Shown: positions 34,300 through 41,767 of the stretch, in pieces
Layout of the letters: each line of letters starts with the position of its first letter
How positions within the stretch are numbered: the first letter of the stretch is position 1
Assembly (NCBI GenBank): GCA_964613665.1
Contig: CAZTIG010000005.1
Coordinates: 1 to 64,000 of the forward strand
Source of the DNA: CAZQFV01 sp964613665
GTDB lineage: Bacteria; Chloroflexota; Chloroflexia; DTKN01
DNA: 64,000 nucleotides
Direction of reading: 5' to 3'
The notes under the pieces: model-generated
The model's input: the letters and a program-made list of their open reading frames with translations, nothing else
Databases searched by the model: none
What the model was told of the DNA's origin: nothing
Made by a program: the position numbers and the translations under genes

Positions 34300-35646
34300 A
34301 TGCCCGAGCTGGATGTCAACAGCGAGTTCGAAGAACCCCCTGGTCGTAGCACTCCCCCTGCTCCGTGGGAGCAGATTCCCCCCGCACTGTGGAATGACTG
34401 GCGCTGGCAACTCGCCCACCGTCTGAACACAGCCGCAGAACTGGCGCAAGTGATCCGCCTGACGCCCGAGGAGCGCGCCGGGCTGGAGGCACCGGGGCAC
34501 TTTCGCGTCGACATCACCCCCTACTTCGCCAGCCTCATGGACCCCGACGATCCCAACTGCCCGATCCGCCGGCAGGTCGTGCCCACCGCCCAGGAGCTGG
34601 TGCCCGAGGCCGCCGACATGGCCGACTCGCTCAACGAGGACGCCCACTCGCCCGTGCCGGGGCTGGTGCACCGCTATCCCGACCGCGTGCTGATGCTGGT
34701 CACCACCGAGTGCGCTTCCTACTGCCGCTTCTGCACGCGCAGCCGCCTGGCCGGCGACACCCACGCCCAGTTCGGCCGCGCCGACCGCGAGCGCCAGCTG
34801 GCCTATATCGCCGCCAACCCGCAGATCCGCGACGTCCTGCTCTCGGGCGGCGACCCGCTGCTGCTGGCCCAGAACGTCCTGGAGGACCTGCTGCGCCGCC
34901 TGCGGGAGATCCCCCACGTGGAGGTCATCCGCATCGGCACGCGCGCGCCGGTCTTCCTGCCGCAGCGCATCACCCTCGACCTGGTGGACATGCTGCGGCG
35001 CTACCATCCGCTGTGGATGAACATCCATTTCAACCATCCGCGGGAGATCACCCCCGAGGTGGAGACGGCCCTGGCGCGGCTGGCCGACGCCGGCATCCCG
35101 CTGGGCAGCCAGAGCGTCCTGCTGGCCGGGGTCAACGACTGCCCCAATATCATCAAGGCGCTGGTGCACAAGCTGGTGCGCAACCGCGTCCGCCCCTACT
35201 ACCTCTACCAGTGCGACCTGGTGCGCGGCGCCGGCCACTTCCGCACACCCATCGCCAAGGGACTGGAGATCATGGAGTCCCTGCGCGGGCACACCTCGGG
35301 CTTTTCCATCCCCACCTACACCCTGGACGCCCCCGAGGGGGGCGGCAAGGTGCCGCTCATGCCCAACTACCTCCTGACGATGTCCGACACGCAGGTCGTC
35401 GTGCGCAACTACGAGGGCTTTATCAGCACCTACGCCCAGCCCAGCCACTACCGGCGCCACGACTCCAGCACCTGCGCCTACTGCCGCGCCCGCCAGGGCG
35501 CGCCCGGACAGGAAGGGCTGGCCGGCCTGCTGGCCGGCCGGCAGCGGACCATCGCCCCGGAGCACTGGGAGGACGTGCATCACCGGGAGCCTCTCTCGAT
35601 CGAGGTGCCCAAGCCGGCCGTGGTGGTCCAGCCGGAGCGGAGGTGA
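34300..35646 (+). CDS. kamA: Lysine 2,3-aminomutase (KamA family radical SAM/PLP enzyme)
   Basis: 448 aa. Cx3Cx2C cluster motif in TTECASYCRFCTRSRLAG. The PLP-binding Lys sits in DAPEGGGKVPLMPNYLL, and the two Asp residues that hold the substrate epsilon-amino group in clostridial LAM are both kept (LYQCDL and TLDAP), which argues for L-lysine to L-beta-lysine conversion. C-terminal zinc-type Cys residues appear in STCAYCRARQ. I chose ATG 34300 with AAGGAGG at 34281-34287; ATG 34276 is possible. Ends three bases before the first ATP-grasp gene. Confidence 0.9.
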   Translation: MPELDVNSEFEEPPGRSTPPAPWEQIPPALWNDWRWQLAHRLNTAAELAQVIRLTPEERAGLEAPGHFRVDITPYFASLMDPDDPNCPIRRQVVPTAQELVPEAADMADSLNEDAHSPVPGLVHRYPDRVLMLVTTECASYCRFCTRSRLAGDTHAQFGRADRERQLAYIAANPQIRDVLLSGGDPLLLAQNVLEDLLRRLREIPHVEVIRIGTRAPVFLPQRITLDLVDMLRRYHPLWMNIHFNHPREITPEVETALARLADAGIPLGSQSVLLAGVNDCPNIIKALVHKLVRNRVRPYYLYQCDLVRGAGHFRTPIAKGLEIMESLRGHTSGFSIPTYTLDAPEGGGKVPLMPNYLLTMSDTQVVVRNYEGFISTYAQPSHYRRHDSSTCAYCRARQGAPGQEGLAGLLAGRQRTIAPEHWEDVHHREPLSIEVPKPAVVVQPERR

Positions 35647-35649
35647 GCG

Positions 35650-36759
35650 ATGGAAAAGACGGATGGATGGCGCATTGCCCTGATCTGCAACCGCAAGCAC
35701 AACATCGTGGCCGAGCCCGGGGCCCCGCCCGACGCTCTGGCCGAGTACGACTCGGACGAGACGGCCGAGGGTATCGCCGACGCCCTGCGCGCCGGGGGAC
35801 ACGAGGTCGTCATCCTGGAGGCCGACGCTAGCCTGCTCGACAGCGTCCGCCGGGCCGGGGTGGACATCTGCTTCAACATCGCCGAGGGCATCCGTGGCGA
35901 GTCGCGCGAGGCCCAGGTGCCGGCGCTGCTGGAGATGCTGGGCATCCCCTACACCGGCTCGCGCGTCATGGCCCAGGCCATCTCCCTGGACAAGGCCATG
36001 ACCAAGCGCATCTGGCGCGACCACGGCCTGCCCACGGCACCGTTCCAGGTTCTGGAGCGCGGCGACGAGCCGCTGGCCGGCGACCTGCACTTCCCGCTCT
36101 TTGTCAAGCCGCTGCGCGAGGGCTCCGGCAAGGGCATCGTGCCCGGCTCGCTCGTGCAGGACGAGGCGGCCCTGCGCCGCCAGGCGCGCTGGGTGATCGA
36201 AACCTACCGCCAGCCGGCCCTGGTCGAGACCTACCTGCCGGGCCGCGAGTTCACCGTCGGGCTCATCGGCAACACCCTGGCCCCCGGCGAGCCGCCTCTG
36301 TCGCCGCTCTACGACGAGCGCGGCTTTCACGTCCTGCCCATCCTGGAGATCGACCTCTCGCCGATCCGCGAGGCCAACGGCATCTACGACAGCCACGTCA
36401 AGTCGGACCTGCCGCTAGCGGCGGCCTACCGCTGCCCGGCGCCCATCCCCGAGGCCCTGACCAACGAGATGAAGCGCCTGGCGGTGGCCGCCTTCCAGGC
36501 GATCGGGGCGCTTGACTTTTCCCGGGTGGACTTGCGCCTGGGGGCCGACGGCCGGCCCTACCTGATGGAGATCAACACGTTGCCCGGCCTCAACCCCACC
36601 TACAGCGACATCGTGCTGGCCGCCCGCGCCGACGGGCTGCTCTACGTGGAGCTGGTCCAGGAGGTCCTCAACCTGGCCGCCCACCGCTGCGGCCTGGCCA
36701 CGATGGTGCGGGCCTGGGAGATGCCGCTGGTGTTGGCGGAGCGGAGGAGCGCATGGTAG
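35650..36759 (+). CDS. D-Ala-D-Ala ligase-like ATP-grasp enzyme (first)
   Basis: 369 aa. Ddl-type ATP-grasp: N-terminal domain ALICNRKHNIVAEPG, substrate-region GVDICFNIAEG and LGIPYTGSRVMAQAISLDKA, ATP-grasp FPLFVKPLREGSGKGI and VETYLPGREFTVGL, and metal ligands in FSRVDLRLG and YLMEINTLPGLNPTYS. It forms an amide between a carboxylate (activated as acyl phosphate) and an amine. Real Ddl is normally about 310-370 aa, but its placement between KamA and a second ATP-grasp suggests a beta-lysine-containing product rather than cell-wall D-Ala-D-Ala. Overlaps the next gene by seven bases. Confidence 0.83.
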   Translation: MEKTDGWRIALICNRKHNIVAEPGAPPDALAEYDSDETAEGIADALRAGGHEVVILEADASLLDSVRRAGVDICFNIAEGIRGESREAQVPALLEMLGIPYTGSRVMAQAISLDKAMTKRIWRDHGLPTAPFQVLERGDEPLAGDLHFPLFVKPLREGSGKGIVPGSLVQDEAALRRQARWVIETYRQPALVETYLPGREFTVGLIGNTLAPGEPPLSPLYDERGFHVLPILEIDLSPIREANGIYDSHVKSDLPLAAAYRCPAPIPEALTNEMKRLAVAAFQAIGALDFSRVDLRLGADGRPYLMEINTLPGLNPTYSDIVLAARADGLLYVELVQEVLNLAAHRCGLATMVRAWEMPLVLAERRSAW

Positions 36760-37811
36760 GCGCGGGGCCCGGCCGGCCGGGCATCGCCGTCCTCTACAAC
36801 GAGAGCGAGTTCGTCACCCAGGGCGAACCCCAGGACCTCGTCGCCGTCCAGGGGGTCATCGCCTGCGCCCACGCGGTGGCCGAGGCGCTGAGCGCGGCCG
36901 GCCACCGCGTGGTCCTGGTACCCATGCGCACCACCGTGGAGGAGGCCCTGGCCCCCTACTCGCCGGCGCAATGGGTCGTCTTTAACCTGGGCGAAGCGGT
37001 CAACAACCGCCTCTTCGAAGAGGCCCGCACCGCCTGGGCCATCGAGTCCATGGGCTACCGCTTCACCGGCAACGACGGCGCCGCCCTGGCCCGCTCGACC
37101 AACAAGGCCCAGGCCAAGCTGCACCTGGCGCGGACCGGCGTGCCCACGCCGCCCTGGAGGCTCTACCGCCACCCGGCCGAGGTGGCCTCCGACAGCCTGG
37201 CCTTTCCCCTCTTTGTCAAGCCCGTGGCCGAGGACGCCAGCCAGGGCATCGGCGAGGATGCCGTCGTGGGCGACATGTCCGCCTTGCAGCGGCGCGTGGC
37301 CTACATCGTCGAGCGCTACCGCCAGGCAGCGCTGGCCGAGCAGTTCGTGGCCGGCCGCGAGTTCAACGTCTCCCTGTGGGGCGACCCGCCGGAGGTGTTG
37401 CCGCTGGCCGAGATCGATTTCAGCGCCTTTGCCGACCCTCTGCGGCGCATCGTCACATTCGCCGCGAAGTGGGAGGAGGACTCGTTCGAGTACGTCCACA
37501 CGCCGGTGCGCTGCCCGGCCGAGGTCGAGCCGGCCCTGGCCGAGCGCATCCGCCAGGTGGCCCGGCAGGCCTGGACGGCCATCGGCTGCCGCGGCTATGC
37601 CCGCGTGGACATGCGCGTGGACGAGGCCGGCACGCCCTTTGTCGTCGAGGTGAACTGCAACCCGGACATCTCGCCCGACGCCGGCTTCTTCCGCGCGGCA
37701 CGGGCGGCGGGGTACGACTACCGGGCGATGGCCGAGCGCATCCTGGAGCTGGCCTGGGGCAAGGAGGCCCAGCCAGTGGCCATGCCGGTGCTAGCTCTGG
37801 CCTACGAGTGA
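36753..37811 (+). CDS. D-Ala-D-Ala ligase-like ATP-grasp enzyme (second)
   Basis: 352 aa, diverged paralogue of the preceding enzyme. It starts with GIAVLYNESEFVTQGEPQDL, then WVVFNLGEAVNNR, YRFTGNDGAALARSTNKAQA, ATP-grasp FPLFVKPVAEDASQGIGEDA, AEQFVAGREFNVSL, and metal site YARVDMRVDE and FVVEVNCNPDISPDAG. The substrate-contacting loops differ from those of the first copy, which suggests a second, distinct ligation step. Family members with this sequence are mostly uncharacterised. Confidence 0.8.
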   Translation: MVGAGPGRPGIAVLYNESEFVTQGEPQDLVAVQGVIACAHAVAEALSAAGHRVVLVPMRTTVEEALAPYSPAQWVVFNLGEAVNNRLFEEARTAWAIESMGYRFTGNDGAALARSTNKAQAKLHLARTGVPTPPWRLYRHPAEVASDSLAFPLFVKPVAEDASQGIGEDAVVGDMSALQRRVAYIVERYRQAALAEQFVAGREFNVSLWGDPPEVLPLAEIDFSAFADPLRRIVTFAAKWEEDSFEYVHTPVRCPAEVEPALAERIRQVARQAWTAIGCRGYARVDMRVDEAGTPFVVEVNCNPDISPDAGFFRAARAAGYDYRAMAERILELAWGKEAQPVAMPVLALAYE

Positions 37812-37866
37812 CGATCAGGCCCAGGTATCAGCTGCTCGTCGTCCGAGGACCGAGAGAGGAGCGACC

Positions 37867-38334
37867 ATGGTCGGCGTCGCCCGAGAGCAGGATGGCTGCC
37901 AGATCGTGGCCATTGCCGCCGAGGCCGGCGTATTCTCGGCCGAGGAAGTGGCCACGGTGCAGGAGCTGTGGGACGACTACGTGCGGGACGGGGAGAAGGA
38001 CTATGCCTTTCGCGTCTACCGCGAGGGCGAGCGCGTCCTGGGCTTTAGCTGCCACGGCCGGCGCGACCTGACCGAGGGCACGTACGACCTCTTCTGGATC
38101 GCCACGGCGCGGGCGGCCCGCCAGCGTGGCGTCGGCCGGGCCCTGCTGGCGCACGTCGAGGACGAGGTCCGCCGCCAGGGCGGCCGCATCCTGCTCGCCG
38201 AGACCTCCGGGTCGGCGGCCTATGCCCCCACGCGGCAGTTCTACCTGGCCTGCGGCTACCAGGCCGAGGCCACCATCCGCGATTTCTACCACCCCGGCGA
38301 CGACCTGGTGATGTTCACGAAGCGCCTGGACTAG
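37867..38334 (+). CDS. GNAT-family N-acetyltransferase
   Basis: 155 aa. Single GNAT domain: DLFWIATARAARQRGVGRAL with the acetyl-CoA pyrophosphate loop (RQRGVGRA), ILLAETSGSAAYAPTRQFY and ACGYQAEATIRDFYHPGDD. GAGAGGAG precedes the ATG. It follows the second ATP-grasp gene by 55 bases and is probably the last gene of the LysW/KamA cluster. Known AblB enzymes acetylate beta-lysine, but they are much longer, so a shared substrate is only a suggestion. Confidence 0.82.
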   Translation: MVGVAREQDGCQIVAIAAEAGVFSAEEVATVQELWDDYVRDGEKDYAFRVYREGERVLGFSCHGRRDLTEGTYDLFWIATARAARQRGVGRALLAHVEDEVRRQGGRILLAETSGSAAYAPTRQFYLACGYQAEATIRDFYHPGDDLVMFTKRLD

Positions 38335-38365
38335 CGATCAGCGGTCAGCTGTCGGCTGTAGCTCG
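38334..38365. repeat. Short dispersed repeat (GCGATCAGCGGTCAGC)
   Basis: The 16-base word at 38334-38349 overlaps the last codon of the GNAT gene and recurs exactly at 63788-63803, also right after a gene end. It is followed here by CTGTCGGCTGT. It belongs to the short low-complexity words scattered through spacers of this genome. Confidence 0.7.
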
Positions 38366-38393
38366 CCCGCGATCCACCTGTAGGCAGGGCGTC

Positions 38394-39470
38394 TCACCAG
38401 GCGCGGCCTGGTGCCGGCGGCACGATCTCCGGCTCCAGCTCCAGCTCCACCCCGAAGCGCCGGCGCACGCCGGCGCGGATCTCCTCGGCCAGGGCCAGCA
38501 GGTCGCGTGTCGTGCCGCCATAGTTGACCAGGGCCAGGCTGTGGTGGGCGGACACGCCGACGTCGCCGCGCCGGTACCCCTTGGGGAAGCCGGCCTGCTC
38601 CACCAGCCAGGCTGCCGCCACCTTGGTGCCCTCTGCGGCCGGGAAAAGCGGCACCACGGCGGTTCCTCCCATCCGCTGCCAGCGATCCTGCAGCGCCGCC
38701 AGCTCATCCGGCGCCAGGATCGGGTTGAGGAAGAAGGATCCCACCGAGCGCGAGTGCGGATCGGCCGGGTCCACGAGCATGGACTTGGCGCGGCGCAGCG
38801 CCAGCACGGCGGCGCGCACTGCCTGCAGCGCCGGCCGGCCGTCGGCCAGTCCCTCCAGGTCGACGGTGCGACTGAGCTCGGCGTAGCGCAGCGCCGGCCG
38901 GCCGCCCGGCTGCAGCCGGAAGGTGACGGCGGTGATGACGTAGCGCCCGCGGTCGGAGCCCTTGAAACGGCTGCGCCGGTAGGCAAAGCCGCACGCGGCG
39001 GGAGAGAGCTCGGCCGTCCCCATTGTCTGCCGGTCCAGCACCATCACCGCCTGGATCGCTTCGGCCACCTCCTGGCCGTACGCGCCGACGTTCTGGATCG
39101 GCGTGGCACCGGTCGAGCCGGGGATGCCGGAGAGGCACTCCAGGCCGGCCAGCCCGCGCTCCACGCAGGATTGGACGAACTCGTCCCAGGGCTCGCCGGC
39201 GGCCACGGTGGCCTCGACCCACGACCCCGCCTCGCGAAAGTCCACGCCGCGCAGGGCCACACGCAGCACCAGACCGGGGTAGCCCTCATCGGCAAAGACG
39301 GTGTTGCTACCGCCGCCGAGCACGTGCACGGGCAGGCGCTCGGCGCGGGCCCAGGCCAGCGCCTGGCGGACCTCCTCCTCCGTCCGCGCCTCCCAGAAGA
39401 AGCGGGCCGGCCCGCCCAGGCCGATGGTGGTGTAGGGAGCCAGGGGCTCGTCGCGGCGCGCTGCCATCAT
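38394..39470 (-). CDS. murB: UDP-N-acetylenolpyruvoylglucosamine reductase
   Basis: 358 aa. FAD-binding LGGGSNTVFADEGYPGLVL and GLECLSGIPGSTGATPIQNV. The catalytic Ser lies in SRSVGSFFLNP, with a C-terminal Glu in LELEPEIV. The long spacing and AYRRSRFK with ITAVTFRL indicate the type I fold (E. coli-like insertion). It makes UDP-MurNAc for peptidoglycan. I chose the ATG at 39470, which has GGGGTG upstream; an in-frame ATG at 39521 would add 17 unconserved residues. It is isolated from other mur genes. Confidence 0.9.
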   Translation of the reverse strand: MMAARRDEPLAPYTTIGLGGPARFFWEARTEEEVRQALAWARAERLPVHVLGGGSNTVFADEGYPGLVLRVALRGVDFREAGSWVEATVAAGEPWDEFVQSCVERGLAGLECLSGIPGSTGATPIQNVGAYGQEVAEAIQAVMVLDRQTMGTAELSPAACGFAYRRSRFKGSDRGRYVITAVTFRLQPGGRPALRYAELSRTVDLEGLADGRPALQAVRAAVLALRRAKSMLVDPADPHSRSVGSFFLNPILAPDELAALQDRWQRMGGTAVVPLFPAAEGTKVAAAWLVEQAGFPKGYRRGDVGVSAHHSLALVNYGGTTRDLLALAEEIRAGVRRRFGVELELEPEIVPPAPGRAW

Positions 39471-39551
39471 GCCATATTCACCCCGAACAGAAGGCGTGTC
39501 ACGGCCGTCCCCCCAGGTCATAGCGCCGCCCGGGGCCGCCCAAAGAGCGGC

Positions 39552-40556
39552 TCATGGATCCTCCTTCGAGCTGGGCAGCAGCCCTTGTCTGCCTCCTTCC
39601 AGCCGCCGCAGTGCCCGCCAGACGAGCAGCGTCAGCCAGCGCGAGGGGGCCTTTTTCTGTCCGAACTCCCACTCGCTCCAGGCCAGCCAGACCGACTCGA
39701 GGGCAAACCGGCCCTGGGCGTCGGCCTTGCTGCGCACCAGGCCGGCCATCTCCGCCAGTCGCGCGTCCGCTGCGAGCCACGGGAAGCGCGCCAGGACGTC
39801 CAGCACGTGCACGATGTCGTACCAGACCAGGGGGACCTTGAGCTTGCGAAAGTCGGTGCCCATGTGGAACAGGTAGGGATGGACTTCCCTGCTCCGGGCC
39901 CACAGCGTCAGCAGCGCCTCTGCCCCCATGTGCACGGCCAGGCTGTCGTGCAGATCGGGGGACTGCCCCAGGGCCTTGAGCATAACCAGCGTGGCGTAGG
40001 GGCAGGGGTCGTCCTTGCGCCCGGGGCCGCGGAAGCGGCCCATCTCGGGCGAGACGGCGCAGGGCCAGCCGTTGTCGCGGACCAGGCCGGCCAGGTAGTG
40101 GGCGGCAGCGCGGACGCCGGCATCGGCCCCCACCCCGAAGCGATAGAGGGCATAGAGCAGCAGTGGCGCGTCGCACAGCGCCCAGGCCCACTGGTCCTGG
40201 CCCGTGCCGCCGTAGCGGGGGTGGATGTTCATGAGCACCTGGAACGGCCCCTGCGCCGAGCGGTGCTCCAGCACGCGGCCGACGACCTCGTCCATGCCGG
40301 GGTCGCCGGCCCGCAGCCCCAGCTCGGCCAGGAAGGAGAGCTTGTGCAGCGGATGGCCGGCCGCCTTGTGGCTGCTGAGCACGCTGCCCGGCCAGCCGGC
40401 CAGGGCGCGCACCAGGTCCGCCACCTGGGGATCGACGAGCATGGCCCGCCGGTCGGCCAGGACGGCCGCGTCGTCCTCGGCCTGCCCCAGCAGGTCCAGC
40501 CGGGTGCGGTAGCGCACCCAGGGCGGGCCCTCCAGCAACCAGGCGGTCGTGTCCAT
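39552..40556 (-). CDS. Conserved hypothetical protein, possible alpha/alpha-toroid fold
   Basis: 334 aa, soluble. It is rich in Trp, Tyr and His and has regularly spaced helices. Segments such as HPLHKLSFLAELGL, DQWAWALCDAPLLLYALYRF and DPCPYATLVMLKALGQSP recall the repeating helix pairs of squalene-cyclase or prenyltransferase-like toroids. No cyclase DxDD or QW motif is present. Function unknown. It lies between murB and a Nudix hydrolase on the same strand, 15 bases from the Nudix gene, so the three to four genes probably form an operon from the promoter at 41656-41684. Confidence 0.62.
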   Translation of the reverse strand: MDTTAWLLEGPPWVRYRTRLDLLGQAEDDAAVLADRRAMLVDPQVADLVRALAGWPGSVLSSHKAAGHPLHKLSFLAELGLRAGDPGMDEVVGRVLEHRSAQGPFQVLMNIHPRYGGTGQDQWAWALCDAPLLLYALYRFGVGADAGVRAAAHYLAGLVRDNGWPCAVSPEMGRFRGPGRKDDPCPYATLVMLKALGQSPDLHDSLAVHMGAEALLTLWARSREVHPYLFHMGTDFRKLKVPLVWYDIVHVLDVLARFPWLAADARLAEMAGLVRSKADAQGRFALESVWLAWSEWEFGQKKAPSRWLTLLVWRALRRLEGGRQGLLPSSKEDP

Positions 40557-40571
40557 GCTGCAGCCTCCTTC

Positions 40572-41009
40572 CTACCAGCCGAACTCGTCGAACCATACGC
40601 CCTGCTGCCAGTTCTGCAGTGCCTTATGCACATAGGCAATCAGGTTCGCCGGAAGCGCCTCCAGCGGGAACCAGCCCACCCCGTCGCAGCGCTGCGGCTC
40701 GCAGTTCGCCGGCTCGCCCGACCACTCACCGCAGCTCAGGAAAAAGTCGACCCGCTCGTCACCCTCCCGCCGGTGCATCACCCCGACCACGGCCAGGTCG
40801 GCCGGCCGGATGGCAATGCCCACCTCCTCGCGGGCCTCGCGGATCGCTGCCTGGATGACCGTCTCGCCGCCGTCCAGGTGCCCGGCAACGACGCTGTAGT
40901 TGCCGTCCTGGTAGCCCGTGTTGAAGCGGCGCAGCAGGAACACCTCGCCGCCGCGCCGCAGGAACAGGTGCACGGTGACCGGAAAGGTGCGCCGCCCTGG
41001 CCGGCTCAC
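40572..41009 (-). CDS. Nudix hydrolase
   Basis: 145 aa. The full Nudix box is present: GHLDGGETVIQAAIREAREE followed by VGI. The fold starts with PVTVHLFLRRGGEVFLLRR. Such enzymes hydrolyse nucleoside diphosphates linked to another moiety; substrate not predictable. Start GTG at 41009 overlaps the stop of the pentapeptide-repeat gene (GTGA), indicating translational coupling. Confidence 0.87.
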   Translation of the reverse strand: MSRPGRRTFPVTVHLFLRRGGEVFLLRRFNTGYQDGNYSVVAGHLDGGETVIQAAIREAREEVGIAIRPADLAVVGVMHRREGDERVDFFLSCGEWSGEPANCEPQRCDGVGWFPLEALPANLIAYVHKALQNWQQGVWFDEFGW

Positions 41010-41593
41010 CACTGCACCCCGCCCGTCCGCGCGCTCGGAAAGCGCGTTCCCTGAAGCCTGGCCCCGCGCATGTCCGCGCCCGTCAGGTCGGCGTTCTCCA
41101 GGTCGGCGTCGGTCAGATCGGCCTCGCGAAAGTCGCAGCCAACCACCTCCGAGCGGGACAAATCCGCACCGGCCAGGTTGGCCCCCCGAAAGCTTGAACC
41201 GCTGAAGTCGGCATCGGTGGCCAGGCAGCCGGCCAGATTGGCCCCCTGTAGGTCCTGCTGGCGGCAGCGGACGCCACACAGGTTGGCGTACGGGAGCTGC
41301 ACGCCGCGCAGGTCCAGTCCGTCCAGCCGCTTGTGCTGCAGGTCGGCCTGGGTACCCTCCGATCCTCCCTCCTCGGGCCGCCGATATACCCCCAGCACGA
41401 CCCCGGTCTCCAGCCCGCCCGGCGTTACAAAGGTCACCCAGTTCCCCCCGCCGCCGCCGCTGGCCAGGAAGTCGCGGTGATCGGACAGGATCCGCGCCAG
41501 GTCCTCCGCGGGGAGGGCCTCCTCGTCCACCAACAGGGCCATCATCTGGTAGCGCGGCTGGGCCTCGTTGTACTGTCTCTTCGGCTCCTCCAC
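41006..41593 (-). CDS. Pentapeptide-repeat protein
   Basis: 195 aa from GTG 41593. The C-terminal half is built of A(D/N)LXX pentapeptides (YANLCGVRCRQQDLQGANLAG, given here as the run near residues 100-120, then SFRGANLAGADLSRSEV and ADLTDADLENADLTGADMRG), forming a short right-handed quadrilateral beta-helix. The N-terminal half (YQMMALLVDEEALPAEDLAR, WVTFVTPGG) is a separate unknown domain. GTG 41593 is preceded by GAGGTGGGGG and lies about 60 bases from the -10 box, whereas GTG 41647 would be almost leaderless. Coupled to the Nudix gene. Confidence 0.72.
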   Translation of the reverse strand: MEEPKRQYNEAQPRYQMMALLVDEEALPAEDLARILSDHRDFLASGGGGGNWVTFVTPGGLETGVVLGVYRRPEEGGSEGTQADLQHKRLDGLDLRGVQLPYANLCGVRCRQQDLQGANLAGCLATDADFSGSSFRGANLAGADLSRSEVVGCDFREADLTDADLENADLTGADMRGARLQGTRFPSARTGGVQW

Positions 41594-41655
41594 TGCCCCC
41601 ACCTCGGCAGACGCCTGGGACAGCCGTATCCCGGCCGGCCACCGCACGCGGGACC

Positions 41656-41684
41656 TATTATAGACGCGGCATTCGGCGATGTCA
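41656..41684 (-). promoter_or_regulatory. Near-consensus promoter for the pentapeptide/Nudix/murB run
   Basis: Minus strand: TTGACA (41684-41679), a 17-base spacer, TATAAT (41661-41656). Its -35 touches the 24-base palindrome at 41684-41707. Confidence 0.82.
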
Positions 41685-41707
41685 ACTGGCCGGCGCGCGC
41701 CGGCCAG
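41684..41707. promoter_or_regulatory. Perfect 24-base palindrome at the -35 edge
   Basis: ACTGGCCGGCGC followed directly by its reverse complement. It abuts the -35 of the promoter at 41656-41684 and lies just past the terminator of the opposing operon end. Possible operator, or a second hairpin for termination. Confidence 0.55.
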
Positions 41708-41710
41708 TCC

Positions 41711-41742
41711 ACGAAGAAGAGGGGCGCGGCACCCCGCGCCCC
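41711..41742 (-). terminator. Rho-independent-like terminator of the citrate operon
   Basis: Nine-base perfect stem GGGGCGCGG (41721-41729) with CCGCGCCCC (41734-41742) and a four-base loop. On the minus strand it is followed by TCTTCTTCGT. It lies 26 bases after the dehydrogenase stop codon. Confidence 0.6.
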
Positions 41743-41767
41743 TCCCGGTGTTGCCGTACCATGCCGG

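Noticed and set aside
33769..36396. Long minus-strand open frame antisense to kamA and the first ATP-grasp gene
   Set aside because: It lacks any recognisable family and has the His/Gln/Asp/Val-rich composition of an antisense shadow in GC-rich DNA. The plus-strand genes carry clear catalytic motifs.
35650..36759. Cell-wall D-alanine-D-alanine ligase (ddl)
   Set aside because: Two diverged copies beside kamA and a LysW-like gene, away from mur genes, make a peptidoglycan role unlikely, though not excluded.
34030..38334. Canonical LysW lysine or arginine biosynthesis operon
   Set aside because: The LysX, LysZ, LysY, LysJ and LysK genes are all missing, and the ATP-grasp enzymes are Ddl-like.
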